The translations under genes were made by a program, and so were the position numbers. Below are positions 36,050-45,922 of a DNA stretch of 64,000 bases, piece after piece (the first letter of the stretch is position 1; each line of letters begins with the position of its first letter). The DNA comes from Guillardia theta CCMP2712 (lineage: Eukaryota; Cryptophyceae; Pyrenomonadales; Geminigeraceae). The notes under the pieces were generated by a model. That model saw only the letters and a program-made list of their open reading frames with translations, was not told the origin of the DNA and did no database searches. Where the stretch lies: assembly GCF_000315625.1 (NCBI RefSeq), contig NW_005434632.1, positions 219,901 to 283,900 of the forward strand, given 5' to 3'.

Positions 36050-36560
36050 AGCATAGCTGCCGGGCCCCGGACGGTCTCGGCCGCCGACGAGTTGGCCAAG
36101 GCCCCGGCCCAGGTCGCTAACAAGTAATGAAGTTAACTCATTTCGCAAGGTCATAGGAAGTGGTGTAGGTATCCTACGGCAACCTAGGAGACCAGCAGTA
36201 GTAGTCACCTACCGCAACTATTCGGCAGCTGCTCCGAAGGGTGAACAGTGTTCTAGTACTATGTTGAAATTTGAGTAATAATTTCCATAACATGGACACA
36301 TTCAAACTTGAGTCCATTACCGAAATATATTTCTACAATTTCAAAATAATGAGAGAAATTCTACAGCTTTCTTCAATCTTTCCCAAAAGATTTGAGGTGC
36401 TAAAGCCAATAGAACAAGTCACCCCTGCACCCTACCCTCCCTACCCTCTTGTGTAATATCCCGGTTTTAGAGTACCCCTTTTACCCTCAACCCTCCAATC
36501 TTCTATTTGACTACCCCGTCCATTCTCATACCTCTCCACCCACCCTACAATCAGCAGATT
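36050..36560. other. Paired type A and type B islands
   Basis: A short GC-rich patch (gggccccggacggtctcggc, about 36,062-36,120) is followed by ordinary sequence. A taccct/cacccta-rich island then runs over about 36,415-36,570. No exon seen. Confidence 0.4.
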
Positions 36561-36766
36561 CACCCCACCCTACGTTTTTGGCAACCTTCTTCAGCACATA
36601 ACCGAAACCAGAGCTGCTGACTCGACCCTTCCTGTCGACCACCCTACCTCATGAGTACATTGGCACCCGTCCTGCGGCCTTCCCAAACAGGATTTCCGCC
36701 CGATAGATATCCTTTGCCGTCCACTCTTCAGCATCCAAATCCTCCTCCTCCAACTCCCACCAACGC

Positions 36767-37264
36767 GTGGAAACTTTCTCCTTCCCTGCCCTGTGTCAAT
36801 CCTCAGAAGCAAGTAACGAGACCCCTTTCGAACTCCTTGTTTGTACAATGTCTCAGGTCCAACACATTTCATCAGATTTCCAGCAAGACTCCTCGAATGG
36901 AACGATGCAAATCAAATCAGACTTTGACAGCGAATATATCAAGAATGCTTTCAGAGAGCGTTATTGCAAGTCGTGGTCTCCATGCCAGAAGAACAATGTT
37001 CTGTTTCCAACATATTCTGACGCTTTCGAAGAGGACCTTTCCTCAATTTTCGACTGCCCGAAGCAAATGTTCAACAACGCACCACTACCACAGCAAGACC
37101 ATCGACCTGTGCCTTGCTTTTGCAATGCAAAGCTTGTTTCTAGCCTTGATGACGAGGACCCGGTCGACGAAGATGAGATGATGATGTACGAATACACGGA
37201 GTCCGGTCAGAACATTTCGAGGGTTTCATATAACAAGAAGATGGCGAAAGATGTCTACAAGTGA
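36767..37264 (+). CDS. Hypothetical acidic protein
   Basis: Open frame of 165 residues with no introns needed. It includes DFDSEYIKNAFRERYCKSW, FEEDLSSIFDCPKQMF and an acidic DDEDPVDEDEMMMYEYTE segment, then ends with basic SYNKKMAKDVYK. The start could be the internal Met at about 36,848 (MSQVQHISSDF). It is convergent with the 37685-39088 gene. Not recognised; possibly cargo of the candidate element. Confidence 0.5.
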   Translation: METFSFPALCQSSEASNETPFELLVCTMSQVQHISSDFQQDSSNGTMQIKSDFDSEYIKNAFRERYCKSWSPCQKNNVLFPTYSDAFEEDLSSIFDCPKQMFNNAPLPQQDHRPVPCFCNAKLVSSLDDEDPVDEDEMMMYEYTESGQNISRVSYNKKMAKDVYK

Positions 37265-37684
37265 GAGGAATTTTTGTGGTTCAAGCGGCTTTAATTGTAC
37301 TCTATTCGTAACTTGCAAGTATGGTGCAAGAGTGAACATTAGACTGAAGTATTATGAGGGAGGAAACTAGTATGGTTTCTCCTACTAGTGGAGTCTGAAT
37401 GGCTCTGCTCGGATTCTGATCGGTTTAGCTGAAGGCTAGGTCTTTCATACTACATTAGCTCCCTATGAATTGATTCTAGTGACGTTTGAAATAAATTTTT
37501 CAGATCTTGATCTCATTCAGAATGAAGATGCCTTGCGCTTTCAGACCGTGGATGCAATAGCCTTGGTAGAATTGATTTCTCTTTCAATAATTTGTTTTAA
37601 GCGAGATTCATGTGTTCTTTGCCTGATGAGACAAGCTGCTTGATACATATGTACCCGTTCGGTGTTATTGTCCATCATCGACAG

Positions 37685-39088
37685 TCAAACTGTCTGGAGC
37701 TGGATCTGCAAAATTTCCAGGTCTCCACTATGTGTTATACAAGCATTCACCTCGGTCTTTCCTGAGCATAAGATCAATTTCACAACTTCCACCCAGCCGA
37801 ATCTCTCCTCACCTCTCATATCAATCTTCTTGGTCATGACACTTTCACCAAGCTGTAGGGAAGTGCCCGACGATTCGGTGAAATACAAGGGGGGAGAATC
37901 TAAGTCAACAAGTTTCACCTTCAGCTCTTGGCATCTGGAAGCAGGGAGCAAGTACAACTCACCAGAGTCATCGAGATGGTTGGGAAGAACCTTGACGATG
38001 ATTCCAATATCGCACCCTTGCTCTACCTTGTATCTTCGAACACACTTGTCAACGAAGCATGGATGGATGATCTTGCGGTCCTTGGTCGTGAAATTCTGAT
38101 TTTTCTGCCCATTTTTCTCTCCCGTCTCGACAAGGTACACTTGAACATACTTGACTCCCTCCATATTCAACCTGTGCAACGATTCTAGTGTGCACTTTGC
38201 ATCAAGACACGTGAAGTCAGTACGCTCCTTCTTGTTGGAACTAGTCGGACAGCAGCTCCTGGTGCGTATGAAAGTCAGATTGGGATCCTTGGGGTCGATC
38301 ACTTGCAGTCCTCGGCAGTACTTCTCGAAGACTTGCTTAATCCCTCTTGCCATGTAGATCTCAATGAAGAGATCTACACATTCACCACTCTCAATTTTCT
38401 TGAACAGGAACACGGCAGCCCGCACCCTCTGCTCAATCTCGTTTCTGTGCTTGATCAACGTGCATTTCAACTGTTCCAAAGCATCTGCCTCTGCCTGCGC
38501 TTGGTTCTCCTCCCTTCCAAGGTTCTCATGGGCAATCTTGTGATGCTCCATCTCGCAGTCCAGGTTCAACTCGCCGTCTAGCAACGACGTGTCCACTTCT
38601 TCTCGTTCAGCCAGTCTCATCATCAGGTCCACCCATCTTGTCCCCGTCTCTCTCGTGTCTATATCAACCTCAGGCTGCCGTTCATTCAAGAACTCACTCC
38701 AAGTCGACTGCGAGTGCTGATTGATCCACTGCTCGAGGACGGTCTGGGCATCTTCGTTGAGATCCTCGCACCCACAGATCGCGTCGATATTCTGATGTTC
38801 TTGCGTGTGGAAGCGAGCGACAAACACAAGCTGGTTGAGAGATTCGGCACGAAGCTTCAAAATCTCTGACCAGAACTCTTTGAATTGCGGCCTCCGTGTG
38901 GGATGAGGACGAGTAGCGTGAAGGCGAGGGAAGATTTGCCTCAGGGCAGCTTCAAACTTTTCTCGTTTGGCAGGGTCCATCTCAAAAAGCGGATCTCGCT
39001 GATGAGTCATCAAGTCGTGATCCTCTTCCCTGGCAAGGAAGAGTGAGATGATAGCAAAGATTGAACGCTTCATCGCACAACCACACAA
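37685..39088 (-). CDS. Hypothetical 467-residue intronless protein
   Basis: Long uninterrupted frame in an otherwise intron-rich region. The N-terminal half is helical and charged (PAKREKFEAALRQIFPRLHA; FKEFWSEILKLRAESLNQLV), with a coiled-coil-like Glu/Gln/Ala stretch around residues 195-230. The C-terminal half is mixed, with YVQVYLVETGEK, VDKCVRRYKVEQGCDIGII and an NHLDDSGELYLLPASRCQE segment. Cysteines recur but form no clear zinc-finger pattern. No known catalytic motif was seen. Being long, intronless and inside the 33.0-39.6 kb inverted repeats, it is the best candidate for that element's main gene (inference). Confidence 0.6.
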   Translation of the reverse strand: MCGCAMKRSIFAIISLFLAREEDHDLMTHQRDPLFEMDPAKREKFEAALRQIFPRLHATRPHPTRRPQFKEFWSEILKLRAESLNQLVFVARFHTQEHQNIDAICGCEDLNEDAQTVLEQWINQHSQSTWSEFLNERQPEVDIDTRETGTRWVDLMMRLAEREEVDTSLLDGELNLDCEMEHHKIAHENLGREENQAQAEADALEQLKCTLIKHRNEIEQRVRAAVFLFKKIESGECVDLFIEIYMARGIKQVFEKYCRGLQVIDPKDPNLTFIRTRSCCPTSSNKKERTDFTCLDAKCTLESLHRLNMEGVKYVQVYLVETGEKNGQKNQNFTTKDRKIIHPCFVDKCVRRYKVEQGCDIGIIVKVLPNHLDDSGELYLLPASRCQELKVKLVDLDSPPLYFTESSGTSLQLGESVMTKKIDMRGEERFGWVEVVKLILCSGKTEVNACITHSGDLEILQIQLQTV

Positions 39089-39605
39089 GTCCTCCTAAAC
39101 CATGATCACCATCCTACAAGTTCCAACAGGCTACACCTTCGAATGAGCCTTCTTCGGCGGCAGCTCGCATGCTACCCGTCAAAGCTATGAACACTCCCTC
39201 CGGCTCGTCTTCCATCTTACCTTCTCCTCTTCGCACTCTCTTCCGCGTCGTCTGCTCTACAACGTATCGGCATCCTGGACTGCAGCAGGGACTGCAGCTC
39301 CAGGTTCGTGGGTATGCGGCAAGTGCCATTCTAAATTACATTCAGCAGCTAATGCGAATTTGCTGTCCTTCAATTTCAATATAGGCAAATAGTTGGTGCG
39401 GGCTTGTTTCGCCGGCTTGCCACGGTTACCCGGGGCCCGGCCGCCCGGCCGCTTCGCCGAGCCCTCTCGCGGCCGGATGGTCACGGTAGGGACTCGGGAT
39501 ATGCAGAACTGAACGCTGAAGACGGGTAGACCATCAAGATTCGAGCACAATGCCGACGAGATTTTACTCAAAGTTAAGTGAAAAATCAGAACGAGGACAA
39601 TCAGG

Positions 39606-42183
39606 ACTCCGGGATAGTCGAGGAGGCTTGACCCTGACACTGTCGCACATGCCACTGCCCGACGAGATATCTTGATAACACCGTGACGATCGTTTCGGTT
39701 GTGTTGCTTTCAGTGTGAATGCAATAATCCTCATCGTAATCCAATCTTGCAAGTTCAGAATCAAGCTCCATCAAAGTGTTGCTGTGATGATTTTTCATTC
39801 GCACAGTCAACAACGTTATGTTTTTATTAATAAACAAATGCTTGAGATGTAAATCATGGCACTAGACTGATATGCAGTGCTGTTTGTCAAAGCAGCTCAA
39901 TCTTCACTCATGCCGTCCCTCACAAACAAGATGGGACAACGAGCATTCTGCTTTTGCCTCCTCATAATGTAATCAAGGATTTTGATTTGGCATAGTTCAA
40001 GATATTTGATATGAGAAATTTGTGCCTTATTAACAGTATGCATTTGAACGGGTGCGACAACATGTTTTCACGGGTATTGGCAGGTTGTGTGAAAATCCAA
40101 CTAGGGTCACGAAAGTATGGACTGAGCTGGGTGTACGCGTTTCATCAAGCATGACGCAAAGCTCAAGGCCTTGATTTCAAGCATGTTCGTTTTGGGCTCA
40201 GCGGAAGCTCGCCACCTGCATGCTGTGCACTGACACGATGTTTAGAACTCTAGCGTGCTTTAGACATGTAGCATCTTCGCATCCATCTTCACATGCAGCG
40301 TGTAGCAATAGCTCTGTAACATGATTGTTCTTGGGCAAGGAATCAACAGGATGTACGCGTTTGCTTTGCGTTCCGAAGTTCCACTCAACCGTGGCCGACT
40401 TGAAATCCGGCCCCCGAACGTGGGAAGCCTTACAAGGAAGGGACAAACAGGAGCAAGAAGATCAAGTTGCAATATCAATTCAGCGATGGTCCAAAGTTAC
40501 CTGAAAAGTTACCTGAAAAGTTACCTGAAAAGTTACCTGAAAAGTTATTGCAACTTGATACTATCTTCTTGCTCCTGTTTGTCCCTTCCATCCGAACAAG
40601 CACAATACTGAGCCAACCATGAACAAGCACGTCCGTTCCTATGCCTTCACAACATTAATGAACTCACGGAATTTCTGCATCTGTATCCAGTGACCTCGTT
40701 ATGGACTAGGCAATTCATCGTCTTGGGTTGCTCGAACAAACGTGAGGAAGACAACAATGATTAGCGGAGGTTGAGTGTTCAGGTAATATCAAGATCTAAG
40801 TGTAATGATCCTCAAGGATAAGGAAGGGCATGACAAAAGGGAAATTTGAACTTGCTCATGAGAGTATAGGGGAGAGGAGGGAAGGCTAGGAGGGTTGTTT
40901 GCTGGAGGGGAGTAGAGAACTCGCAAGGAGAGCAGCGGGATGGGCGGGTACTGGTGACTATTATGTCTCTACGACCAATGGCAAAGGTGGAGTAATGAAG
41001 TCGGTTAATCTTGAGATTCTGCTGACATGAGATAGAAGCGGTTACCCTATCTTGGGTCGATGAAGGGGTCAGAAACTCGTAGCAGTCCAGCAATTTTGTT
41101 GCAGCCATGTTGTAAAGATTGAATTTTCTGTAAGGCTGTCCCGTGGGATGTCATCAAGCCGAAGAGATTGCATTAGGAACATAATCTCGCCCTCGTGACA
41201 CATAATGATGACGCTGTGACAGCGCCAGTCAATTCCGTGCCAAGGAGATGTTCACCATGCTTCACCAGAGCACCTCCCCAGCCATCGAAGAGGCGTACAG
41301 CGATCAACAAGTGAAGTGGATCTGATCAAGAGGCACTTGATGGCCCATGATGCAATGGTTATGGACTTTGATACCTCGTTAATGTTCCATGCGCAGGTAA
41401 TGGATGACAACGTGCGAGGAGTATCATAAAAGCACCTTAGCAAGAAGATGATGCTGAACGAGAGGCAAATTTGTTGATGATCGATAAGAGATCGGTGAAG
41501 GGAGACAGCGCAAAATGCAGGTTGCTTTGGTTAACAACAAATCTTGTTTCAACACTGCTGTGGAACATCATCGTTCGACTGTGATGTGCGATTTCTACTT
41601 GAACCTCAAGCAAGGTGGACAGCTTGTAACACTGCCAGATGAGCACTTCTTCCTGTATGATCCCGATGTGCTGAAGACATGAAGTGAACAATGATGATGT
41701 AGTGAACAGCAGGTTTCGCTCTCGAGCATCTCAAAAATATGCTTCTGCGTATGCTTCTCCTTCGGTCCAGTAATCAAGTTAAATGATCCATAAATAAAGG
41801 ATTGATGATTTCAGTGAATCGTCCGTCTTCTCTATCAAGAGCGATGCTCAATCAACGTTGACTCTTCATGCCTTTCGTGATGGTATCATCAAAGTGAAGG
41901 TCTTGCATCCCGATGAAGCCTTGCTCTGAGTTCAATGTTCATTCAATCACATCGCCAAAGCCATGGTCTGTCAAAGCATATCATGATGTATATGACAAGT
42001 ACCTTGAGAAAAGATGTAAAAGGATACACTTTGCTTTCATGGAATTTACTTATTATTAGTGCAGTATCTATTGTGAAAGACCAGAATCAGTTTGGTTTTG
42101 TTCCAAGGGAGCAAATGTTCAAGCGATTTCATGTGTGGCAATTTCATTGGATCCTTGGCGCCTCAACAAAGATTGGCCTCACT
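39606..42183. other. Gene-poor region
   Basis: AT-richer sequence with scattered short ORFs only. A long hairpin (40,436-40,589) is listed separately. A 43-codon stretch near 41,805-41,930 (SSVFSIKSDAQSTLTLHAF) may be a gene fragment but has no recognisable partner exons. Nothing else can be supported. Confidence 0.4.
40436..40589. repeat. Long inverted repeat enclosing a 12-bp tandem repeat
   Basis: Left arm 40,436-40,474 and right arm 40,546-40,589 are reverse complements, except for a 5-nt insert (agtat) in the right arm. Between them, five copies of a 12-bp unit (agttacctgaaa type) fill 40,493-40,548. An RNA from either strand could fold into a stem of about 39 bp with a loop of about 70 nt. 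Confidence 0.85.
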
Positions 42184-42408
42184 TCAAGCTTTGTTTGTTC
42201 TGCTCCTACTTGGGGGTATAGACGGAAGCTCTGCCGCGCCCTCCCCTTCCTTCATCGCTATCCGCTCCTCAATCAACCTGATACTGTTCCACAGACAGAG
42301 GAGCTGCTTCCGCTTGACAGAAGACAGTCTCGCAAGCTGATCATCGTTCAAGGGAAGGCATACATGTGATGAGGGCGAGCGGTGAGCGGGCGTTGGATCA
42401 GCAGACAT
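42184..42408 (-). CDS. Small hypothetical protein or gene fragment, module copy 1
   Basis: A 74-residue frame containing RLSSVKRKQLLCLWNSIRLI, then EERIAMKEGEGAAELPS. The same module is at 43,040-43,160 on the other strand (EEQIAMKEGEGAAELPS), so the two form a head-to-head inverted pair. The sequence outside the module differs. Not recognised; could be a truncated duplicate rather than a working gene. Confidence 0.4.
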   Translation of the reverse strand: MSADPTPAHRSPSSHVCLPLNDDQLARLSSVKRKQLLCLWNSIRLIEERIAMKEGEGAAELPSIPPSRSRTNKA

Positions 42409-42956
42409 GGGGCAGCCGAGGGAGGAGTGAGGATGGGAGAGGCATGTCTGGAAGACCTTTTTAATCAGGCACTACACCTGTGTAGTAATGAAGGGAGCGG
42501 ATGAAAACTCTCCTTTTCCGTGTCACATTTATGTCATCAAAGAGGGCAATTGTGAATCGATGTATCTTTGGGCTGTCGACTCGTCCTTTCATGTCATCAG
42601 TTCACGTGATCCAGCGATGTCTGACTTATTGCAGTTCATCACCCTTTTGATCCCACGTGATTTGCTTACGCGCCCCTCCAACTGTCGGAGATAAACTCTG
42701 CGGGAGTCCCCCTCCTCCTTATCCTGGACCACCTGCCACGACCCAGTCCTTGCCAGTCCTTCAGTCAAGCCCCTGCTGCTGCTCGTCCTCATCTCATCTC
42801 TTCTTGTCTCTTGCTCTTGCCCTTGCTCTGCTCCCTGCCTCTGATCTCTTTCTGTCAAATTCTCTGCTCCTTCTGCACCTGTTCCCGAACCCAAGCAACC
42901 TAGTCACTACGCCTCGAGTCTACAAGACTTGTAACACACAACAGCCTATCGGTCAG

Positions 42957-43235
42957 ATGTCCATCGTTAGCTTGCCAACCCGCTCTTCAATCCGCCGATC
43001 TTCGTCACCAACAGCACCTGCAGTAGTACCCCTGGATGACGACAAGTGGGCGAGGCTATCGTCTGTGAAGCGGAAGCAGCTCCTCTGTCTGTGGAACAGC
43101 ATCAGGTTGATCGAGGAGCAGATAGCGATGAAGGAGGGGGAGGGCGCGGCAGAGCTTCCGTCAGTAGGATACATCGAAGAAACAAAGATGAGAAGAAGAA
43201 GTGTGAAACTGTATTGTAATAAAGAGAACATGTAA
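42957..43235 (+). CDS. Small hypothetical protein, module copy 2
   Basis: From the Met at 42957 (MSIVSLPTRSSIRRSSSPTA), the frame runs through WARLSSVKRKQLLCLWNSIR into a basic tail (EETKMRRRSVKLYCNKEN), for 92 residues. It shares its core with the 42184-42408 frame on the other strand. The core is predicted helical. Function unknown. Confidence 0.4.
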   Translation: MSIVSLPTRSSIRRSSSPTAPAVVPLDDDKWARLSSVKRKQLLCLWNSIRLIEEQIAMKEGEGAAELPSVGYIEETKMRRRSVKLYCNKENM

Positions 43236-43517
43236 GTGCATTCCCGTGAAATGAAGGTGTTGTATTCTCAACTCACTTCTTCAAGATACTGGGACAGAAA
43301 TTCTTGAATTACGCGGCCTCCTCCCATCAATATCAATGGTTGGCAATACGGAGGCAGACTAGGATAATATCGTCATAATGACTTCAACATCCTTGGACGT
43401 GGGGGAGATTTGTTAAATCCGCATGCATGAAGAAGCTCTTCATTGCAGGGCTCCGCGAAATCCTTAAATTTCACAAAGGGTGACACAATGCAAACAACAC
43501 ATACAAAGAATATTGAT

Positions 43518-45143
43518 TCATTCCTGCCCCTGTCCCATCAATCCTATTACCCCCATCCCGCCGTCAGATTTGCAACACCAGCAAGCACATCTTTCTGAAA
43601 GCCTCAAATCCAGCGGGCGATTCCCCCTGGGTGATGGATCAGACTGGGGCCGGCCAGGGAGGGGCAGGGAAAGGGAGCAGTAGGTTACCGCCTCGCGTAC
43701 AAGGATGTCTTCGAGCACAGAGTCGTTCTCGTATGACTGATCGACTCTTACAACAGTAGCAGGAGAGCAAACTCAAAGGAGGAGAAGGGCCAGGGATGAT
43801 AGGGGAGGAGGAGGTGTGGGAAGATGGGTAAAGGGGAAGGACGCGACAGAAGGTGGAGAAGTCACAGACGGAAGGCGAAAGAAGGGGGTTGGGAGGAGGG
43901 GGGTGAGGGGAGGCAAAGAAGAATGGAGATGGCAGGATAGAGGAGGAGAAGTCACCAGTTGCCATTCCTTGGAAAGCGCTTCTCGAAGTGCGGCAGCAGA
44001 CACTTTGGCTTCTCCCGCACTGAGATGCTCCCACAGGGTCGCGATGCTCTCATCAAGCTCTGGAGTCTCGACGATCTGGAAGGCTGGTAAGAGCGTCTAA
44101 CGAGATCACTGAGGTCGAGACATCGTCAACGCCTGAGACGTTGAGCTTGTAGTAGAAGTAAGGTTGAATCTCCAGCAAGTCGTGTCGCAGCTCAACCTGG
44201 GCTGTTGCTTCAGGGGAGGCAAACTAGTCACGGGTCACCATCTGCACAAGAACTTACCGACTTCCATCTTTTGCCCAGCTTCATCTCAGCGTATCGAATT
44301 TCTCGCTCGATCATCTCTCTGCAAGTCATCTTCATCACCGGGCACGCCATGCAGCTAAGGAGAAGCTTGCCTAGAGGAGGAGGTCATGGCAAAGTGCCAC
44401 AGTGTATGGTCACGGATCAGAGTCCCGATCTGTGAGACTAGCGTCTGCCCCTTCCTCCGTCATCTCAACGGTCGCCCTTGTCCAGAGCGTCACCTTGGTC
44501 TGATCCTCTCCGGGGGACTGCTCCGCCTCCTGCCCTGCGTACTTGGTGCCCTTGCTGGGGGAGAGGGTCAACCCTGACTGAAACAGGTCGACTAGGAGCT
44601 TGACGGCTTGAAGGGGAGAAATTTGTATCATGCTCTCGGAGGCTATCAGGACTTCGACGGCCTCTTTGGCCTTTCCTTGCTGCCCAGGTGACGTTAGCAG
44701 GGAGGAGGAGGAGTAACGAGAGGGTGATGACGAGAAGGGGGCGAGGAGGAAGGGGCGAGGTGAGGGGAGTGGGGAGGAAGAGGATGGGGAGAGAGTGCGG
44801 TTACCGCGACGAGGTGGTCAAACTTTCGTTGGAAGAAGTTAAACTTGAAGAGTTGGACATCGCTGAGGATCTTGGACTTGCCGAAGTAAGTGACCTTGTG
44901 GGGGATGTCAGGCATGTCAGACTGTTTTCGATCGGCTACCATGGTCCCCTCCATCCTGATGCTGTTTGTTCGCAACGCAACACCCGAAGGTCGTCGAGCT
45001 CTTGAGGAGACAATGGCGTCATGCTTGCTCAGCGCACTTGTCAAGGAGCAAAAGCTGCTCGGGAGGACGAAAGACTGTGACTGGCCCACCATGGTCGCCA
45101 GCACCAGCATAGCTACCGTAATTCCGTACCTGGTCATGTTCAT
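43518..45143 (-). CDS. Plastid-targeted protein of unknown function
   Basis: Exon 1 (45,143-44,805, phase 0, GTAACC donor) begins with a signal peptide (MNMTRYGITVAMLVLATMVG). The signal is followed by SQS then FVLPSSFCS. A Phe at the start of the transit segment is the hallmark of proteins imported into red-algal-type complex plastids (known for cryptophytes and diatoms). Later exons include KAKEAVEVLIASESMIQISP (about 44,670), CPVMKMTCREMIEREIRYAE (about 44,330), EATAQVELRHDLLEIQPYFY (about 44,210), ETPELDESIATLWEHLSAGE (about 44,065) and SYENDSVLEDILVREAVTY (about 43,735). The family was not recognised. The gene is divergent from the syntaxin-like gene, with a minisatellite between them. 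The 3' end is approximate. Confidence 0.65.
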
Positions 45144-45515
45144 ACTCAGTCAGGACACACCATATGTTTGTCCGCGAGTTGTCGTGGCCACACAGGTTCT
45201 CGCACCATGCCTTGTCCCTCCTCCCGCTACCCCCGCCCGCCCTCTTGTTACCCAGCCATCGTCTGACCTCATTGCGCCTGGATTAGACTCCGACCAATAA
45301 TACGGCGAGTTACATGCCTCACCTTATTCATTTAGAGGCTGACTCGAGAAATATGCTACCTTGACCCCTACTGTTCCCTTGCTTTGAAGGACCTTAGTAC
45401 TGTATGCGAGATGGAATCGCACATTGGTGTGGAGGGCGGTGGGAGGGAAGCAGGAGGGATGGAGGAAAGGTTGTAAAAGGAGAGAGCATTCCATGGAGGG
45501 AATCGGAGAGGAGAA

Positions 45516-45826
45516 TGAATGCTGAAAAGCTTTCTGTGGACGTTGAATGTTGAAAAGCTTTCTGTGGACGTTGAATGCTGAAAAGCTTTCTGTGGACGTT
45601 GAATGCTGAGAAGCTTTCTGTGGACGTTGAATGTTGAAAAGCTTTCTGTGGATGTTGAATGTTGAAAAGCTTTCTGTGGACGTTGAATGTTGAAAAGCTT
45701 TCTGTGGATGTTGAATGTTGAGAAGCTTTCTGTGGACGTTGAATGCTGAGAAGCTTTCTGTGGACGTTGAATGCTGAGAAGCTTTCTGTGGACGTTGAAT
45801 GCTGAGAAGCTTTCTGTGGACGTTGG
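45516..45826. repeat. 28-bp minisatellite, about 11 copies
   Basis: Eleven units contain AAGCTTTCTGTGGA, with the variable part alternating gaatgctga/gaatgttga. There are no unique spacers. Because 28 is not a multiple of three, open frames across it are chance products. It ends about 97 bases before the ATG at 45923, in the region between two divergent genes. Confidence 0.9.
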
Positions 45827-45922
45827 GTTGCTGGAATGGAAACTTTGTTGGAGCGGGAATGACTGTTTGCCACAGGGCTGAGGGAAGAAAGAGAGGAGGA
45901 GGAGGAGGGCCACAGGAAGAGG

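Larger units (their letters stand above)
33016..39605. mobile_element. Candidate large element bounded by inverted repeats (~6.6 kb)
   Basis: The left end (about 33,020-33,060) carries gactgtcctcgt, ctgattttt and acttaactttgagtaaa. The right end (about 39,560-39,605) carries the same blocks in inverted order, with a few mismatches over about 45 bp. Just inside each end is a GC-rich word island (33,085-33,140 and 39,410-39,490). The interior holds four unrecognised ORFs and a further inverted duplication. No transposase motif was recognised and no target-site duplication was proven, so mobility is inference. Confidence 0.4.

Noticed and set aside
41805-41935. Possible glucosidase fragment (SSVFSIKSDAQSTLTLHAF)
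   Set aside because: Resemblance is too weak and no neighbouring exon supports it.
45516-45826. CRISPR-like array
   Set aside because: Direct 28-bp repeats with no unique spacers, in a eukaryotic context; it is a minisatellite.
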